64,000 nt of DNA from Schistocephalus solidus (taxonomy: Eukaryota; Platyhelminthes; Cestoda; Diphyllobothriidea; Diphyllobothriidae). Of this stretch, positions 61,092 through 64,000 are shown one piece after another. Position 1 is the stretch's first letter; each line of letters starts with the position of its first letter. The translations under genes and the position numbers were made by a program. The stretch lies in assembly GCA_017591395.1 (NCBI GenBank), contig WEDG01011602.1:1-64000 (forward strand), written 5' to 3'. The notes below the pieces were generated by a model, which was given only the letters and a program-made list of their open reading frames with translations, ran no database searches and was not told the origin of the DNA.

Positions 61092-61461
61092 GGGAGTTGA
61101 CGCTGGTAACGTCCTCCTCTTGTGCCCTCTGCCGTCTCGTCTCAATCGTACAACATTCCGTGGTCCAACCACTTTGTGTCTCTGTGATCAGTTCCCTCTC
61201 CCTACGTGCTAGTCTTTCTTGCTGCACCTTCAACCCGCTGCACCCTGTCTACATTGCGCACGTGATACAAGTTGGGTTTCTTTTCCCGCTCTTAGTTCTT
61301 TCAGCTCACTTTTGCTGTACCCCTTAATTTTTCTTTGTACCTTTTTTTCCAACTCCAATTTGCTTCGTTTGGCCTCTTTACAGTCTCGAATTGTCTTCAG
61401 TTTTTATTAATCTTTATCATGTGACAGTCACACACGCTTTCATATATAGTGCTCTCAGTAT

Positions 61462-61645
61462 AACATGACTGATAAATGCAAGGGAGACTGGAATGGTCAT
61501 TTCTGCTTTATTAGCCGTCATCAGCCAGCCATAATCAACCCCAGGTGTTGCAGCACCCGAGAGTCGAACTCGCGACTTATCGGTTGGAAGTCCAACGCTC
61601 TACCCACTGCGCCAGGAGCTCGTTGTCTTGCCGGTTTCGATCGGA
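61462..61645 (-). mobile_element. SINE copy downstream of VPS50
   Basis: Minus strand: body GAGACTGGAATGGTCATTTC, B-box complement GAGAGTCGAACTCGCGAC, head end CCCACTGCGCCAGGAGCTCG. About 370 bp after the VPS50 stop. Confidence 0.8.
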
Positions 61646-61751
61646 AATATTAACCGTGATAAGTAGGCGGCCACCGATCGGTTACAGGACTCGCTCTTCC
61701 CGTGGCGCCTTATGGCTCAAGCCCCACGGCGTTTAATGATATGGACAGAAT

Positions 61752-61860
61752 AGCATGACTGACAAAGACAAGGGAGTCCTTAATGGCCATGTCTGGCTTA
61801 TTAGCCGTTATCAGTCAGTCATACCCAACCCCAGGCGTTGCGGCACCCGAGACTTGCTCT
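61752..61860 (-). mobile_element. Truncated SINE copy
   Basis: Body only (GACAAAGACAAGGGAGTCCT ... CATACCCAACCCCAGGCGTT), ending at ACCCGAGACT where the tRNA-like head would begin. Confidence 0.75.
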
Positions 61861-62204
61861 CAGGCATCTTGTTGGCGCTCAGGGATGTGTTAATGATCCC
61901 CTTCCATGTGCGCTGGGGCAGGAGATAGACGAGTAGAGACAAACCAAATATCCGAGCGGTGAATTTAATAAATCGCATTATTTTCTCGCGAGGCCATCTA
62001 CATCCAACCTTTTCTACAAGGGGTGAATGGTTGCCCTTTAAGCCGAGTACCCGCATGCTCTGACGATGACGAAGTAATGTGGACCAAGATGAGGTTGAAG
62101 AAGCCGTCAACCTGCAGAACTGGAATGAGACGTGCAAGTTGGCTACCCCGGACAGTCAAACTTCCAATAGCCAAATGAAAACATCCCCGTACGCTAACGT
62201 TTGT

Positions 62205-62355
62205 ACGATCCTAAACCGTAGTCCTAATCTCAACCCTAATATTACAGAAAACACTAACCATAATCTTAAACCTAAGCCTAAATTACCTGGAGTTTGGCTC
62301 AAAGTCCCCCTGTATTATGGGCGGTTCCTGTGCCTATGTCCTATTTAGGGGGGCA
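62205..62355 (+). repeat. Telomere-like CCCTAA-rich dispersed repeat
   Basis: Units such as GATCCTAAACCG, CTCAACCCTAATATTAC and CTTAAACCTAAGCCTAAAT are followed by the conserved flank CTGGAGTTTGGCTCAAAGTC and TGTATTATGGGCGGTTCCTG. Confidence 0.78.
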
Positions 62356-64000
62356 TATAAGTCATCCTTACCGCCTGCGGTAACGGGCATTTGTTAGGGG
62401 TGTGTCTGGACGAAGACAGTACTAATAAGCCCAAAACTGGCACTGTCTCAGTCTAGGTCGACCTCTCCTGTGGGTATGGAAAAATTGTAACATCAGAAAT
62501 AATGAATTCGCCACGGGTTCAACGTAGTCAAAAGCAGCATTTGCTCTACGTGCGAGTCGGCGAGTAGTGGTCTGCGTCGTACATTCTACGACGGTCTTAG
62601 GGCTAGGATGTGGATATGCCTAGGGAAACCGAAGGATCAGGATCCTTGTCTTTGCCGTCAAATGGTCCTAGTCCATGGATTGTTGATCGCCGTCTAAGGC
62701 TCTCTGTACCGATGCTTCTGTCACAGTTACAATCTTATTTTAATCTAGAGCAGCTGAAATTTTATCCGCCGCAAAACTGCTTGCTTGGATACACATTCCT
62801 GGTTATCTTGGTCCGCTAAGTTTGCTGCCGGATGACGGCAAAAACAGGCTACCATTAATCACTTCAGTAACCCCGCCTTTGTCAAGGCACTTCTACTATG
62901 ACTGAGAACGCCGAACAGCCCGCCTTCTCTTGTCGCAAAAATCTGGTTCCTAAATTCATACGTGTTCGGCTTCGTGCATGAGTCTTGGATCTCATACATG
63001 GGAATGCCACAAAATCCATGTTACAAAGGGAGTACTGCAGCCTTACGCCTAACTGGAACTGATTATTCCAGTTAATTAAAAAGTTAGCGCGTATGTATGC
63101 CTTCAAAGGACGTCCAGTTATCGTTAGTGTGGAAATGAAGCGTTTGCTTGACGTAGCTTTATTTCGTCTGTCGTTTCCTTTTAGTCCACTAGGTGAGTCG
63201 GACCGACTAATGAGGGGCTCGTATCCTAAATCAGCCGCGTAAAACCGACCGACCACAGTAGCATTCCTCATGGAAGGGGCATTCACAGATCTATTTTGAT
63301 CGCAGGTTGGCTGGGGGCAGCAACAGAACCATAGATGCTCATTTCAGTGTCGTCGGTAATAGTGCAACACCTTTTCGGGGAGAATTTCGTGCTCTCTCGC
63401 TCTCTCAAAGCCACTCAACCGAACGGCAAAGACTTTAAATGGGTTACCACTATGTTAAGTTAACAAGAACCGGAGTTATTAGACAATAGAATTGACATGT
63501 AACACTGACCCCTCATATGTCACAACCAAAGCAACAACTTTTTTCGTGCTGTTGAAGGCGTGTTAACTCTCCTCTGCGATAGTTGTTTCCTCACTGTTAA
63601 GATGGTGCCCCCGAATCTTGGTGAAGAGGAGATTCATTCGACCCACTGAAGCTTGTGGACGTCCAGTGATTCGGATCGTGGAAGCCGGAACTTGGTTGTG
63701 AGGTTTAGCTCTCAGTGGCTGCAAAGTCTCTTCTTATCGTCGTTGTTAGTTGTCTTGTGAGGAGTGGACAAACTGATTCCTGCGTTGGGTCATATTTTCC
63801 TGCATCAAGCGTCCGCGAACAGAAATGACCGGTCGATACATTCTTTAGCCCTCACTCAATTTCCTTGGAATTAACTGAAAGTCCTGGAGAAGACAGGACT
63901 GCAATACCAGTAGCCCAGCAATGCCCAGCCCTCATTGTAACACGCACTAGGGGTTCACCAAAGTTGTACATCCCTCCATCCACAATCGCACAATCAACCC
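62356..64000. other. Downstream intergenic sequence, nothing recognised
   Basis: A 134-residue minus frame at 62882-63286 has no recognisable motif. A SINE-body scrap (CTAATAAGCCCAAAACTGG) lies near 62422. Confidence 0.45.

Larger units (their letters stand above)
58540..60340 (-). mobile_element. Penelope-like element remnant, RT to GIY-YIG, interrupted by SINEs
   Basis: Intron 18. Minus strand in order: [20 protein letters not shown] (60310-60240, a hallmark of Penelope RT), a degraded RT core with [18 protein letters not shown] (59850-59790), [20 protein letters not shown] (about 59280-59220, GIY-YIG region) and [20 protein letters not shown] (59125-59065). It resumes beyond the SINE insertions with [14 protein letters not shown] (58600-58555). 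Frameshifts and stops are numerous. Confidence 0.78.

Noticed and set aside
62882..63286. 134-codon minus frame downstream of VPS50
   Set aside because: No motif, no splice or start context, and composition similar to the surroundings.

Overview
The window looks like a stretch of a flatworm (platyhelminth) nuclear genome. It holds one large multi-exon gene on the + strand, embedded in old, nested transposable elements. Grounds for this are spliced exons with GT-AG introns, LINE, Penelope, mariner and tRNA-derived SINE remnants, and degenerate TTAGGG-like arrays. The dominant LINE (an EEP nuclease and reverse transcriptase with a C-terminal C2H2 zinc-finger tail) resembles, from memory, a family abundant in diphyllobothriidean tapeworms such as Schistocephalus and Spirometra. 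The species assignment is inference, not proof.

Host gene: 19 exons between 5411 and 61091 (+) encode a homologue of VPS50 (syndetin, CCDC132), the EARP-complex subunit for endosomal recycling. Read in order, the exons keep phase at every junction and give 2766 nt (921 codons plus a stop). The homology runs from just before the LILEKQP block to the natural C-terminus. About 100 N-terminal residues are missing and were not found in 1-5410. Exons 7-10 and 15-16 are separated by introns of 56-132 bp, while other introns reach 8-11 kb because of inserted repeats. One exon is only 27 nt.

Region by region: 1-3965 is a large imperfect foldback (inverted-repeat) element with a CR1-like LINE fragment in its loop and two later insertions in its right arm. 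5.4-7.4 kb holds exons 1-2 and SINEs. 8.45-14.4 kb is antisense LINE copy 1. 15-18.6 kb holds SINEs, a hairpin, AT microsatellites and exon 3. 18.9-19.9 kb is a foldback/MITE-like element. 20.1-25.2 kb is antisense LINE copy 2. 25.5-32.8 kb holds a SINE with an internal TAG expansion, telomere-like repeats, exon 4 and Penelope-like remnants. 33-46.3 kb holds exons 5-16, a mariner fragment and a tail-to-tail SINE palindrome. 47.9-54.2 kb holds Penelope remnants and antisense LINE copy 3, which is 5'-truncated and has an 11-12 bp target-site duplication. 54.4-61.1 kb holds exons 17-19, a tRNA-like sequence and a Penelope element interrupted by SINEs. 61.1-64 kb is downstream sequence with SINEs and a telomere-like repeat.

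Apart from VPS50 I see no other intact cellular gene. None of the transposon coding regions is intact. No bacterial features, CRISPR arrays or operons are present.
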